64,000 bases of DNA from Streptomyces viridochromogenes (GCF_001270495.1 NZ_LGUR01000219.1:124001-188000); one strand, 5' to 3'. Positions 1 through 8,624 are shown, numbered from the stretch's first letter. Notes: generated by a model from the sequence alone, not told the origin. Made by a program: numbers and translations.

Positions 1-2
1 CG

Positions 3-1319
3 GAACGGCACGTGTTCGTCCTCGGCGCCCTCGTGCGCTGGGACAAGGCGGCGGTCGGACCGGTCACCGACCTGCTCGCGGCACAGCTACTGCCCGATGA
101 CCGGAGTTTCCTGCTGCAGGACCTCCTGCGCGAGGACCTGCCGCAGCCGCTCGACCGGCAGGTCGTCGACGCGACGCTCGACTGGCTGCGCGACCACGGC
201 ACGGGCCCCGATTCCCTCCTGCACCATCTGCTGCTGTGCCGCATCGAACCGGACGACGACGCCTGGGCCGCCGCGTCCCGTATGGCCCTGCGGTGGCTGA
301 AGCTGCCGCACGGGACCGGCGCGAACGCCAGCTTCCTGCTGGACGACCTGCTCACCAAGGACTTCGGCCCCGCGGACACCACCCGGCTGGCCCTGGACTG
401 GCTTGAGCTGCCCGGCGCCGACCCGCGCGCCAGCTATGTCCTGCGGCCCCTGCTGTGGAACCACGGGCGGCTCGGCGAGGACAACGCCGAACGGCTGGTG
501 GACCTCGCTCTGAGCTGGCTTCGGACACACGCGGGGGACCATGAGGCGGGGTTCGTCCTGGAGCCGCTGCTCGCCCTGCGAACCCTCGACGAGAGCCAGG
601 CCGCCCACGCCGTGCAGGCCGCCGACACCTGGCTGCGGGCCCATGCGACGAACCCCAGCGCCGGCCGGGTACGGGGCCCGCTGCGGGAGTTGCTGGAAAA
701 ACTGCTCGCCAAACCAGGGCCCGGTCCCCACTGCGCCGTCGCCATCACCCCCGCTGCCTTGCGTCACGCGCCGCAGGGCCGTAGAGCGGTGCCCCTCCTC
801 ATCGGTCTGCTGTACGCGGTGCCGAGCGGAACGCGGGAGCGGACGGAGGTGATCGACGGTGCGCTCGACTGGCTGGCCCGGCAGAATTCGCTGGCGAAGG
901 GCTCCAGCAGGATCTTCAAGCACCTGCTGGCGCAGCGCGACCTCGACGAGCAGCGACTGGCCCGCGGCGCCACACTGTTCCTGGAGCGGCTGAGCCACCA
1001 GCCGACGTCCACCTACGCGGCGCTGCCGCTGGGCGCGCTGCTCCGCCACACCGCTCCCGCGCCCTGGCGTGCCACGGCCGTCACCCTGGCCCTGGCCTGG
1101 CTGTCCGAGAACACCCGCCGGCTCCCCACGGGCGAGGTGCTGGCCACCTTGCTGCTCGATCCGGATCCGTCCGGCGCCCGCCGGGCCGAGGTACGTGACT
1201 TCGCGGCGGCGTGGCTGGAAGCGACCGACCCCGGGGAGTGGCGGCGGGCGCTCGTCATCGAGGCGCTGGCCGCGCAGCCGACGCCCGAAGCGGAAGCGGG
1301 CGGTGGTCCACTGGTGTGA
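3..1319 (+). CDS. Helical-repeat protein, C-terminal part (5' end outside window)
   Basis: The reading frame is open to the left edge. The first available start is a GTG at 12, but in-frame codons run back to position 3, so this is probably the C-terminal part of a larger protein. At least eight degenerate units of about 40-45 residues are visible, each with a conserved [AL]-x-x-W-L core (for example TLDWLRDHG, ALRWLKLP, ALDWLELPG, ALSWLRTH, ALDWLARQ). This looks like an alpha-solenoid of HEAT or TPR type. Such arrays usually serve as protein-binding scaffolds and are often attached to P-loop NTPase or TIR domains in Streptomyces, but no such domain is visible here. I do not recognise a specific family. 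An antisense frame over the same interval is a high-GC shadow. Confidence 0.6.
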   Translation, partial: ERHVFVLGALVRWDKAAVGPVTDLLAAQLLPDDRSFLLQDLLREDLPQPLDRQVVDATLDWLRDHGTGPDSLLHHLLLCRIEPDDDAWAAASRMALRWLKLPHGTGANASFLLDDLLTKDFGPADTTRLALDWLELPGADPRASYVLRPLLWNHGRLGEDNAERLVDLALSWLRTHAGDHEAGFVLEPLLALRTLDESQAAHAVQAADTWLRAHATNPSAGRVRGPLRELLEKLLAKPGPGPHCAVAITPAALRHAPQGRRAVPLLIGLLYAVPSGTRERTEVIDGALDWLARQNSLAKGSSRIFKHLLAQRDLDEQRLARGATLFLERLSHQPTSTYAALPLGALLRHTAPAPWRATAVTLALAWLSENTRRLPTGEVLATLLLDPDPSGARRAEVRDFAAAWLEATDPGEWRRALVIEALAAQPTPEAEAGGGPLV

Positions 1320-1377
1320 ACCACCGCCCGCGAGACAGGACTTGGGTGCCGACAAGCCGAGGGGCGACCGCCGGGTG

Positions 1378-2025
1378 CTACTTCGTCGGCTTCTTGCCGG
1401 TCACGCCCAGGTGTACCAACAGGGCGAGGTTCGGCTTGAGTTCGGCCTGTTTGACGCCCCAGGTCTGGAAGCCCTTCTGGTGCGAGGCCACCGCCGCGAG
1501 CATCGCGACGATCGAGCCCGCGACCGCGGCCGGGTTGACGTCCTTGTCGACCTTGCCCTTGGCCTGCAACTGAGTGACCGCTTCGGCCAGGGAGTTGTTG
1601 ACCGTGTTCAGGATCTTCATACGGATCTTGTAGAACCGTTTGTCGCCTTCGGACGCGCCGAGGTCGACGACCCGCAGGATCGCGTCGTTCTTCCGCCAGA
1701 ACTCCAGGAATCCGTCGACGAGTTCCTGCGCGGTCTGCCAGCCCGCCTTGCCGACCCAGCTGCGGCCCTCGACGAGCTCGGTCAACCCGGCTCCCTCGGC
1801 GGCCATTTGGTCGGCGATCTCCAGGACGGCGCCCTCGACGTCCGGGAAGTACTGGTAGAAGGTCGCGGGTGAAGTTCCCGCCTTCCGGGCCACATCGATG
1901 ACTTTGACGTCCCGGTAGGGGGAGGAGCTGAGCATCTCGCTGAGGCAGTCGAGCAGCTTCTGCCGGGTCGCCTGCCCACGCCGACCGGCCACGCGGCCGT
2001 CGACGGTACGCACTTGTCCTGTCAT
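1378..2025 (-). CDS. TetR-family transcriptional regulator
   Basis: The protein has 215 residues. The N-terminal helix-turn-helix is at about residues 22-66, with the typical recognition segment TSPATFYQYFPDVEGAV. The C-terminal ligand-binding half is all-helical and without close similarity that I can name. The gene lies next to afsK on the opposite strand. A palindrome-like site (CTGTCATGTCGTCAG, 2019-2033) overlaps its start codon. One half matches the CGTCAG half-site found upstream of the catabolic operons in this window, so it is a candidate for their regulator and for autoregulation. It is the only TetR gene in the window. Its ligand is unknown; an acyl-CoA or related lipid metabolite would fit the target genes, but that is inference. 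Confidence 0.9.
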   Translation of the reverse strand: MTGQVRTVDGRVAGRRGQATRQKLLDCLSEMLSSSPYRDVKVIDVARKAGTSPATFYQYFPDVEGAVLEIADQMAAEGAGLTELVEGRSWVGKAGWQTAQELVDGFLEFWRKNDAILRVVDLGASEGDKRFYKIRMKILNTVNNSLAEAVTQLQAKGKVDKDVNPAAVAGSIVAMLAAVASHQKGFQTWGVKQAELKPNLALLVHLGVTGKKPTK

Positions 2026-2033
2026 GTCGTCAG
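2019..2033. promoter_or_regulatory. Degenerate operator-like site over the tetR start codon
   Basis: CTGTCATGTCGTCAG has one perfect CGTCAG half and an imperfect left half compared with the CTGACGnnnCGTCAG motif found elsewhere in the window. It spans the initiation codon of the tetR gene (2023-2025 on the opposite strand). Autorepression is possible, but with one good half-site this could be chance. Confidence 0.3.
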
Positions 2034-2147
2034 CTTACCGAGGCGTGATCGGGGCGCGATTCGGCCGACTGCAAATGGGGTGCATGTGCATGCGGAGGCG
2101 GGTGTGCCTGGTCTGCGCGCCGCGTAGGACGCCGTTACTTTTGCCGC

Positions 2148-2885
2148 ATGGCCGAAAACAGGGCATCCACAGACGGAACGGGATACGGGGAGGGCGTCCC
2201 GTGCTGGGTGGACGCCCAGCTTGCCGACGTGGAGGCGGGCAAGCGGTTCTACGGCGAGCTCTTCGGGTGGGACTTCGAGGAGGCGTACGACTCCACCGTC
2301 TGGGCCCGGCTGGACGGCGATCCGGTCGCCGCGCTCGCCCGCAAGCCGGACGGGCGGCTGCCCACCGTGTGGACGGTCTACTTCGCCACCCCGGACGCCC
2401 GGGCGCTGGGGGAGCGGATCCGCGCGGCGGGCGGACAGGTGGTCATCCCGCCCGTGCGGCTGGGGGCCGGGCTGGGCGCCGCCGCGCTGGTCACCGACCC
2501 CGAGGGCGCCGTCTTCGCGCTCTGGCAGGCGGGCAGCCACCAGGGCTTCGGCCGACGGCACGAGACCGGCACCTTCGCCTGGGTGCAGCTGTACGCCCGG
2601 GACACCGAGGCCGCCAACCAGTTCTACGGCACGCTCTTCCAGGAGGCCCTGTTCGGGCCGGACGCCAAGCCCGACTTCGGCCGCGCGGCCGTCTCCGAGG
2701 TCTTCCCGGAGATGATGCCGCCCCATTTCCTCGTCCACTTCCGGGTGGCTTCCTGCGAGGAGACCCTCGGCACGGTGAACCGGCTCGGCGGGCGCGTGCA
2801 GGTGCCGCCCTTCGAAACGTCGTACGGCACGGTCGCCGTGGTCACCGACGACCAGGGGGCGTCCTTCGCGGTCCTGGAACGCTGA
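2148..2885 (+). CDS. Two-domain VOC (glyoxalase/bleomycin-resistance fold) protein
   Basis: The protein has 245 residues made of two tandem vicinal-oxygen-chelate modules. Each opens with a sequence of the type WVDAQLADVEAGKRFYGELFGW (about residue 20) and WVQLYARDTEAANQFYGTLF (about residue 145). Each ends with a V(T/V)D-x-x-GA-x-FA strand. This is the usual length of the Streptomyces 'VOC family protein' group that includes hydroxylase homologues. VOC proteins bind divalent metals and act as lyases, dioxygenases or drug-binding proteins, so no substrate can be assigned. The gene is monocistronic between tetR and afsK. Confidence 0.85.
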   Translation: MAENRASTDGTGYGEGVPCWVDAQLADVEAGKRFYGELFGWDFEEAYDSTVWARLDGDPVAALARKPDGRLPTVWTVYFATPDARALGERIRAAGGQVVIPPVRLGAGLGAAALVTDPEGAVFALWQAGSHQGFGRRHETGTFAWVQLYARDTEAANQFYGTLFQEALFGPDAKPDFGRAAVSEVFPEMMPPHFLVHFRVASCEETLGTVNRLGGRVQVPPFETSYGTVAVVTDDQGASFAVLER

Positions 2886-3110
2886 CCGCACTCCTGCCTT
2901 CGGCGTCCCACTATGCGAACCGGCGCTTTCGCCGGGCGGCGGGCTGTGGTTTTGTCCCAAGACACCCCGTTCCGCCCTCGGGTTCGCAACCACGCCCCCG
3001 GACAGGAAGAATCAGGGTGCGTGCCGCCAAGGCGGTGCGGTGGTGAGACGCTGCACGGGGTCGCGTACATATCTGGGTGACGGGGCCCGTACGGGGAGGT
3101 GGCAGGCAGA

Positions 3111-5483
3111 GTGGTGGATCAGCTGACGCAGCACGATCCGCGCAGGATCGGGCCGTTCGAGGTGCTCGGACGGCTGGGCGCCGGCGGCATGGGGCTGGTC
3201 TATCTCGCGCGCTCGGCTTCGGGCCGGCGCGTGGCGATCAAGACGGTCCGTACGGAGCTCGCCGAGGACCAGCTGTTCCGCGTCCGCTTCACCCGTGAGG
3301 TGGAGGCGGCCCGGGCGGTCTCCGGCTTCTACACGGCCGCGGTCGTCGACGCCGACCCGCGGGCCGCCGTGCCGTGGCTGGCCACCGCGTACGTCCCCGC
3401 GCCCTCCCTCGAAGAGATAGTGAACGAGTGCGGGCCGCTCCCGGCCCAGGCGGTGCGTTGGCTGGCGGCGGGTGTGGCCGAGGCCCTCCAGTCCATCCAC
3501 GGCGCCGGTCTCGTCCACCGCGACCTGAAGCCGTCCAACGTGCTCGTGGTCGAGGACGGGCCCCGCGTCATCGACTTCGGTATCGCGTCCGGCGTATCGA
3601 ACACCCGTTTGACGATGACCAACGTCGCCGTCGGTACGCCCGCCTACATGTCGCCCGAGCAGGCCAAGGACTCCCGCAGCGTGACCGGCGCGAGCGACGT
3701 CTTCTCGCTCGGGTCGATGCTGGTGTTCGCCGCCACCGGACACCCCCCGTTCCACGGCGCCAACCCGGTCGAGACGGTCTTCATGCTGCTGCGCGAGGGC
3801 CCCGACCTCGAAGGGCTCCCGGACGAGCTGCGCCCGCTCATCGAGTCCTGTATGCAGATGGAGGCCACGGCCCGCCCCAACCCGGCCGACCTCCAGGCCC
3901 AGCTGGCCCCCCACCTCTTCGGCTCCGGCTCCGACGACAGCGGTACGGCGTCGGCGTGGCTGCCCGAGCGGGCGGTCGGCCTGATCGAGTCACGCAGAGG
4001 CGGCCGCCCGGCGGTCAAGCCCTCGCCGTCCTCCGGCCGCAGCGGCGGCGGACGCGTCGCCCCCGGGCCGGTCCCCCCGCCGCCCTCGCACGACCCGGTG
4101 GTCCCGGGCGCGCAGCCCGCGCCCGTCCCGGCCGGCGGCCCCGACACCGGCCCGGTCCGGCTGGCCGGCGCCGCCGTCCCCATCGGCCCCGGCCCCCGCG
4201 TCGCCGACGCCCGGGCCGCCGCCATGCAGGCACCCCCGCCGGAGGCGGGCCTCGTCGCCTCCTGGTCCAAACCCCGCCCCGGCGTCAACGGCACCGACCC
4301 CGCCGTAGGCCCCGCCGTACCCGCCCTGCCGCCCACGCCCCCGGAGCCGGCGGCCGGCTGGCGGCCCTGGCGTTTCCGCATGTCGAACGACGTCTGGGGT
4401 ACCCCCTCCGTCGCCGACGACCTCGTCTACGTCACCTCCTTCGAGGTGCACGCCCTGGACGTGGCGACCGGCCGCCGCCGCTTCAAGACGCGGGACGTCG
4501 CCTGGTCGATGGCGGTCGCCGACGGCCGTATCCACGCCTCCGACGGCCCGACCCTGTTCGCCCTGGACTGCCGCGAGGGCGCGGACCTCTGGCGCCTGCA
4601 GACGGACGCCTGGGTGTACTCCCTCAAGGCCGAGCGGGGCACGGTCATCACCGGCACGCGCGGCGGCGGCGTCCAGGCATGGGAGGCATCCAACGGCCAG
4701 AAGCTGTGGGAACTCACCGGGGCCCAGTCCGACTTCGAGTCCCCGGAGGCCGGACCGGCGCTGTACGACGGCACGGTGTACGTCTGGCAGGACGCCCGGC
4801 TGAAGGCCCTGGACGCCCGGACGGGCGACGAGCGCTGGTCGTACCCCATCGGTGACGCCGCCTCCTGCGGCGGGGTGCCGGTGCGGGTGGCGCAGGCGCA
4901 CGACGGCTATGTGTACGTCTCCGCAGGGACACGGGTGCTCGCGCTCGACGTGGTGAGCGGCCTGGTCCGCTGGCACTTCGAGGCCCCGGCGGTCTTCCTG
5001 TGCCCGCCGGCCTTCGTGCCGGGCCCGGCGGTGACCGGCGGCGGGGTGTACCTCGCCGACTACCTCGGCACGGTCTACGCCCTGGACGCCACCGACGGCC
5101 GCGACCGCTGGCGCATCGCCACCGAGTCCCGGTCCTCGATCGAGCCGGTGCTGGTGGCCGGGGGACACGTCCACGTCGGCAGCGGCAAGGGCCTGTACAC
5201 GCTGGACGCCGTCACGGGGACGCCGAAGTGGCGCTTCCAGGCGGGCGGCGACATCGTGGGCGCCCCGGCGGTGGCGGAGGGCCGGATCCACTTCGGCTCC
5301 ACCGACCACCTCCTCTACACCCTGAAGGCCGACGACGGCCGCCTGCGCTGGAAGCTCGCCACCGGCGGTGAGATCACCGGGTCGCCGGTGGTGCGGGACG
5401 GGGTCGTGTACGCCTGCAGCAAGGACCGCTGCGTCTACGCGCTGGACGCGGAGAAGGGCACAGGAACGGCACGCTCCGCGTAG
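3111..5483 (+). CDS. afsK: Serine/threonine protein kinase AfsK with PQQ-type beta-propeller
   Basis: The product is a membrane-associated Hanks-type kinase that in Streptomyces coelicolor phosphorylates AfsR to control antibiotic production. The kinase domain (about 12-275) has a GAGGMG loop at 23-28, the VAIK lysine at 44, HRDLKPSN at 136-143 and DFG at 155-157. The threonine in the activation loop falls exactly at residue 168, the known AfsK autophosphorylation site, if the start is the GTG at 3111. That start has a GGGGAGG site 11 bases upstream; a GTG at 3099 is less likely because it overlaps this site. A Pro/Ala-rich linker (about 290-420) leads to a C-terminal PQQ-like propeller of repeated ALDA.TG..RW units. 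Length is 790 residues against about 799 for AfsK. No N-terminal transmembrane segment is visible. The substrate gene afsR is 5 kb downstream on the other strand. Confidence 0.93.
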   Translation: MVDQLTQHDPRRIGPFEVLGRLGAGGMGLVYLARSASGRRVAIKTVRTELAEDQLFRVRFTREVEAARAVSGFYTAAVVDADPRAAVPWLATAYVPAPSLEEIVNECGPLPAQAVRWLAAGVAEALQSIHGAGLVHRDLKPSNVLVVEDGPRVIDFGIASGVSNTRLTMTNVAVGTPAYMSPEQAKDSRSVTGASDVFSLGSMLVFAATGHPPFHGANPVETVFMLLREGPDLEGLPDELRPLIESCMQMEATARPNPADLQAQLAPHLFGSGSDDSGTASAWLPERAVGLIESRRGGRPAVKPSPSSGRSGGGRVAPGPVPPPPSHDPVVPGAQPAPVPAGGPDTGPVRLAGAAVPIGPGPRVADARAAAMQAPPPEAGLVASWSKPRPGVNGTDPAVGPAVPALPPTPPEPAAGWRPWRFRMSNDVWGTPSVADDLVYVTSFEVHALDVATGRRRFKTRDVAWSMAVADGRIHASDGPTLFALDCREGADLWRLQTDAWVYSLKAERGTVITGTRGGGVQAWEASNGQKLWELTGAQSDFESPEAGPALYDGTVYVWQDARLKALDARTGDERWSYPIGDAASCGGVPVRVAQAHDGYVYVSAGTRVLALDVVSGLVRWHFEAPAVFLCPPAFVPGPAVTGGGVYLADYLGTVYALDATDGRDRWRIATESRSSIEPVLVAGGHVHVGSGKGLYTLDAVTGTPKWRFQAGGDIVGAPAVAEGRIHFGSTDHLLYTLKADDGRLRWKLATGGEITGSPVVRDGVVYACSKDRCVYALDAEKGTGTARSA

Positions 5484-5559
5484 GCGGGACACGCGGATTC
5501 GGCTTAGTGACGGCCGTCGCACCGGCGCACGGAAGGGGTCCGGACGGCGGCCGTCCCGT

Positions 5560-5586
5560 TAAGAGTGGTCATCTTCACCGCTCTTA
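5560..5586. promoter_or_regulatory. Imperfect inverted repeat downstream of afsK
   Basis: TAAGAGTGGT (5560-5569) and ACCGCTCTTA (5577-5586) form a 10-bp stem with one G-T pair and a 7-base loop. It is AT-richer than its surroundings and lies between afsK and the promoter region of the secreted-protein gene. It may be an operator for that gene or a weak terminator for afsK; the sequence cannot decide. Confidence 0.4.
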
Positions 5587-5693
5587 CACGTGACGCTACG
5601 CCCGGTGAGCGCTTGCCGCCATGCGGCCGCTGCTAACGTGACGTGCTCACGATCAACGCAACGGGGTTGCAAGACATTCGGGGGTCGCACCAC

Positions 5694-6200
5694 ATGAAGC
5701 TTCGCCATGTCCGCGCTGTCGCCGTCGTTGTCGGCGTGGTGGTCGTGCTGACGGGGGCCAAGCGCTCCCACGGCGGCGGCTGTGACGACAGTTCGAGCTC
5801 CAGCAGCTCGTCGAGCAGTACGGGCGGCACCCACTACGACGACGATGACGACGAATACTCGTCCTCGGGCGGTGTCTCGGGCGGCGGCAGCGCGACCGCG
5901 AGCGCCGAGGCCACCCGGGACGTGCGGATCCGGAGCTGTGTGTACGACGCGACCCGGGGCATCGTCGCCACGGTCGAGGCCACCAACACCAGCAGCATCA
6001 CGACGTACAGCTACGAGTTCGGCGTCACCTTCAAGGACCCGAGCGGCACGCCCCTGCGCACCAGCGCGTCCACCATCCCGTACGTCTCGGCCGACAGCAC
6101 GGAGACGCTGGACGTGGCGGCCTCGTACGTCCCGGACGCCGACGAGAGCATGACCGGCATCACCTGCGAACTGCGTGAAGTGACCCGTACGGCGGAGTAG
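5694..6200 (+). CDS. Small secreted or lipid-free exported protein with Ser/Asp-rich linker
   Basis: The protein has 168 residues from the ATG at 5694, preceded by a GGGGG site at 5680. An upstream in-frame start at 5643 would place non-signal residues before the signal segment and is less likely. Basic residues and a hydrophobic run (about 5-22) look like a signal peptide. A low-complexity linker of a dozen serines and a run of aspartates follows. The C-terminal domain of about 100 residues has an alternating Thr/Ser/Val beta pattern and two cysteines (in RSCVYDA and ITCELREV) that could form a disulfide. It resembles the Ig-like FxLYD-type domains of actinobacterial lipoproteins. The function is unknown. 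It sits directly downstream of afsK, as I recall for the small secreted gene beside afsK in S. coelicolor. Confidence 0.75.
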   Translation: MKLRHVRAVAVVVGVVVVLTGAKRSHGGGCDDSSSSSSSSSSTGGTHYDDDDDEYSSSGGVSGGGSATASAEATRDVRIRSCVYDATRGIVATVEATNTSSITTYSYEFGVTFKDPSGTPLRTSASTIPYVSADSTETLDVAASYVPDADESMTGITCELREVTRTAE

Positions 6201-6201
6201 C

Positions 6202-6972
6202 TCAGCGGAGCCGGTGGTCGCGGCGCCGCGCCCGGAACAGCTCCGCCTGCCGCTCGCCCGGCAGGTTTCCGAGGGCGATCAGGTGCGGCGCCTGCGCGAA
6301 CGCCCGGTCCAGGGCGGCCTCCCTGGCCGCCCACAGCGCCCGTACCGTCCCCTGCACCCCCGCCGCCGGATACCCGGCGATGACGGCAGCGCAGTCCCCC
6401 GCGGCCGCCAACGCCCCACCGGGCTCGGTGAGTTCGGAGACGAGCCCCACCTCGTACGCCCGTCGCGCCGACATCCGCTCCGCGCTCCCCATGAGCGCCA
6501 TGCGCGCGGCCTCCCCGTACGGCATCCGCAGCGCCATCAGCATCGACTCGTACGCGCTGACCATCCCGTAGGTGGTGTGCGGGTCGAAGAAGGCGGCGGT
6601 CGGGTCGGCGACGACGAAGTCCGCCTCCCCGAGCAGGTAGAAGGCGCCACCGCAGGCCATGCCCCGCACGGCGGCGACGACCGGTTTCCATAGGTCGTTG
6701 CTCTTGGGTCCGACTCGTAGCAGCGGATCGTCGGTCATGTACGGCGAGTTGGGCTGCGGGACGACGGCTTCCCGGTCCAGTCCCGTGCAGAAGGCCCGCT
6801 CCCCGGCGCCGGTCAGTACGACGGCCCGTACGGTGTCGTCGAACCGTAACTCCCGCCAGACCGCGACGAGTTCGTCCCGCATGGCGAGGTCGATGGCGTT
6901 GAGCCGCTCCGGCCGGTCGAGGGTGACGACGGCGACGCCCGTGTCCTTGTCGGTGGTGAGGCCGAGGCTCAT
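6202..6972 (-). CDS. Crotonase-superfamily protein (enoyl-CoA hydratase-like)
   Basis: The protein has 256 residues and starts at 6972, overlapping the stop of the DUF35 gene by four bases (ATGA). The crotonase fold is clear: TLDRPERLNAID near the N-terminus, an oxyanion-hole segment VRGMACGGAFYLLGEADFVVAD, and a terminal GLVSELT strand. The two catalytic glutamates of classical enoyl-CoA hydratase appear replaced: in the F-x-x-P-E position the sequence reads FFDPH, and the second glutamate aligns with Arg in EAARMALMG. It may therefore catalyse another crotonase-type reaction (isomerisation, hydrolysis, decarboxylation). It is the last gene of a thiolase-DUF35-crotonase operon controlled from the triple operator near 8600. 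Confidence 0.85.
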   Translation of the reverse strand: MSLGLTTDKDTGVAVVTLDRPERLNAIDLAMRDELVAVWRELRFDDTVRAVVLTGAGERAFCTGLDREAVVPQPNSPYMTDDPLLRVGPKSNDLWKPVVAAVRGMACGGAFYLLGEADFVVADPTAAFFDPHTTYGMVSAYESMLMALRMPYGEAARMALMGSAERMSARRAYEVGLVSELTEPGGALAAAGDCAAVIAGYPAAGVQGTVRALWAAREAALDRAFAQAPHLIALGNLPGERQAELFRARRRDHRLR

Positions 6973-7385
6973 GGGCGCTCCAGGACCCACTGGGGCAGCC
7001 CGGTGCCGCTGAAGACGGCCTGGACCCTGGCGCCGATGCGGATCCGGTCGGGGGAGAGGGAGTTGAGGGGCGCGTCGGGGGCGGTGACGAGGTTGCCGAC
7101 CAGGCGGATGCGGGGGGCGTCGGTCAGCTCGACGACGACGACGTTGTACGGCGCCTGCTCGGCGTAGTCGGGGAGGAGGGGCGGGTGGGGGACGACGTAC
7201 GACCAGATGCGGCCGTGCCCGCCGAGCTGCCGCCACTCGCACGCGAAGGACTGGCAGTGCGGGCAGCAGGGGCGGGGCGGGAAGCGCGGCTCGCCGCAGT
7301 CGGCGCAGGACTGCACGCGGAGCTCGCCCTGGGCGGCGTAGTGCCAGAAGGGGGCGCCGTCGGGGTCGGTGACAGGGGAGAGCAT
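6969..7385 (-). CDS. DUF35 zinc-ribbon/OB-fold acyl-CoA-binding protein
   Basis: The protein has 138 residues. The N-terminal rubredoxin-like zinc ribbon has Cys27, Cys30, Cys41 and Cys44, followed by an OB-fold (YNVVVVELTDAPRIRLVGNLV). DUF35 proteins pair with thiolase-like proteins of the Ltp family; the best known pairs are the Ltp2 retro-aldolase complexes of steroid side-chain degradation, in which DUF35 binds the acyl-CoA and opens the active site. The thiolase-like gene lies only 7 bases upstream on the same strand, so the two products very likely form such a complex. Confidence 0.9.
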   Translation of the reverse strand: MLSPVTDPDGAPFWHYAAQGELRVQSCADCGEPRFPPRPCCPHCQSFACEWRQLGGHGRIWSYVVPHPPLLPDYAEQAPYNVVVVELTDAPRIRLVGNLVTAPDAPLNSLSPDRIRIGARVQAVFSGTGLPQWVLERP

Positions 7386-7392
7386 CCTTCGG

Positions 7393-8541
7393 TCAACTCC
7401 TCAGAAGCAGCGCGGAGGTGGGGACGCCTTCGCCGGCGGTGACGAGACAGGTGGCGGCTCCGGGGACCTGGGCGGTGCTGGTGCCGCGGAGCTGCTTGAC
7501 GCCCTCGTTGATGAGGTTGAAGCCGTGGACGTAGGCCTCGCTGAGCCCGCCGCCACCGGTGTTGAGGGGCAGTGCCCCGCCGATCTCCAGAGCGCCCCCT
7601 TCCGTGAAGGCGCCGCCCTCGCCCCGCCCGCAGAACCCGTATCCCTCCAGCGAGAGCGGTATGAGGGCCGTGAATGCGTCGTAGATCTGGGCGACGTCCA
7701 CATCCTGCGGGGTGAAGTCGGCGTGCTTCCAGAGGTGCCGCGCGGCGGTCCAGGCGGGTCCCGTGAGCGGGTCGTCGTTCCAGTAGTTGACCATGCCGTG
7801 GTGCTGGGCGGGCAGGCCCTGGGCGGCGGAGTGGACGTAGACGGGGGTGTGCCGGCAGTCGCGGGCGCGCTCGCGACTGACGATCACGCAGGCCAGGGCG
7901 CCGTCCGTCTCCAGGCAGTTGTCGAAGAGGCAGAGGGGCTCGCTGATCCACCGGGAGGTCATGTACATCTCGCGGGTCAGGGGCCGCTCGTACATCACCG
8001 CGGCGGGGTTCTGGTTGGCCCGGTTCCGGCAGGCGAGGGCGACGTTGAAGAGGTGGTCGCGGGTCGCGCCGTACTCGTGCATGTAGCGGCGGGCGAGCAT
8101 GGCGATCTCGTCGACGGGGCGCAGGAGGCCGTACGGCCGGGTCCACTGGGCGGGGGTGGGCAGCTGGGCGGTGGTGTCGCGCCAGGGCCGGGGCCCGCTG
8201 CCGCGCTTGCGGGACCGCCAGGCGACGCCGACGGTCGCCTGCCCGGTGGCTATCGCGGCGGCGAGATGCGCGACCGTGGCACACGAACCGCCGCCGCCGT
8301 AGCCGACCTTGCTGAAGAAGGTCAGGTCACCGAGGCCGACGGCCTTCGCGAGCTCGACCTCGTCCGTCTCCTCCATGGTGTAGCTGGCGAGGGCGTCGAC
8401 CTCACCCGGGGCTATCCCGGCGTCGTCGAGGGCGGCGAGAACGGCACGGCAGGCGAGGGTCTTCTCGTCCTCGGGGAGGTGTTTGGCGAACGCTGTCTGG
8501 CCTATGCCGACGACGGCGGTCGCGTCCTTGAGTCCGGCCAT
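7393..8541 (-). CDS. Thiolase-like protein (lipid-transfer/Ltp2-type)
   Basis: The protein has 382 residues from the ATG at 8541, which has a GGAGGT site six bases upstream; a GTG two codons earlier overlaps that spacing. It shows a thiolase fold with an Ltp signature: AVVGIGQTAFAKH at the start, GYGGGGSCATVAHLAAAIATG in the middle and AQIYDAF..LIPLSLEGYGFCG in the C-terminal half. It lacks the standard biosynthetic or degradative thiolase Cys/His/Cys arrangement that I would expect, which fits the non-thiolytic aldol-lyase subgroup. With the DUF35 partner downstream it is a candidate retro-aldolase acting on a beta-hydroxyacyl-CoA. Three operator copies lie in its promoter. Confidence 0.88.
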   Translation of the reverse strand: MAGLKDATAVVGIGQTAFAKHLPEDEKTLACRAVLAALDDAGIAPGEVDALASYTMEETDEVELAKAVGLGDLTFFSKVGYGGGGSCATVAHLAAAIATGQATVGVAWRSRKRGSGPRPWRDTTAQLPTPAQWTRPYGLLRPVDEIAMLARRYMHEYGATRDHLFNVALACRNRANQNPAAVMYERPLTREMYMTSRWISEPLCLFDNCLETDGALACVIVSRERARDCRHTPVYVHSAAQGLPAQHHGMVNYWNDDPLTGPAWTAARHLWKHADFTPQDVDVAQIYDAFTALIPLSLEGYGFCGRGEGGAFTEGGALEIGGALPLNTGGGGLSEAYVHGFNLINEGVKQLRGTSTAQVPGAATCLVTAGEGVPTSALLLRS

Positions 8542-8570
8542 GTGCACACCTCCGCGTCGCGGGCAGGCTG

Positions 8571-8585
8571 CTGACAGGGCGTCAG
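8571..8585. promoter_or_regulatory. Operator copy 1 of triple array
   Basis: CTGACAGGGCGTCAG matches the CTGACGnnnCGTCAG palindrome with one mismatch. It lies 29 bases upstream of the thiolase ATG and is the first of three sites whose centres are spaced 27 and 28 bp. Confidence 0.7.
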
Positions 8586-8597
8586 GCTACAGCTAAT

Positions 8598-8612
8598 CTG
8601 ACGGACAGTCAG
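8598..8612. promoter_or_regulatory. Operator copy 2 of triple array
   Basis: CTGACGGACAGTCAG matches the shared palindrome with one mismatch and is flanked by direct repeats of AGCTAAT (8591-8597 and 8611-8617). It is central to the divergent promoter between the thiolase operon and the acyl-CoA ligase. Confidence 0.75.
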
Positions 8613-8624
8613 CTAATGCGACTC

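Noticed and set aside
87..1355. Long minus-strand reading frame opposite the helical-repeat gene
   Set aside because: Its protein is Gln/Arg/Gly-rich without any family-like motif, while the plus strand shows clear repeats. It is a high-GC shadow.
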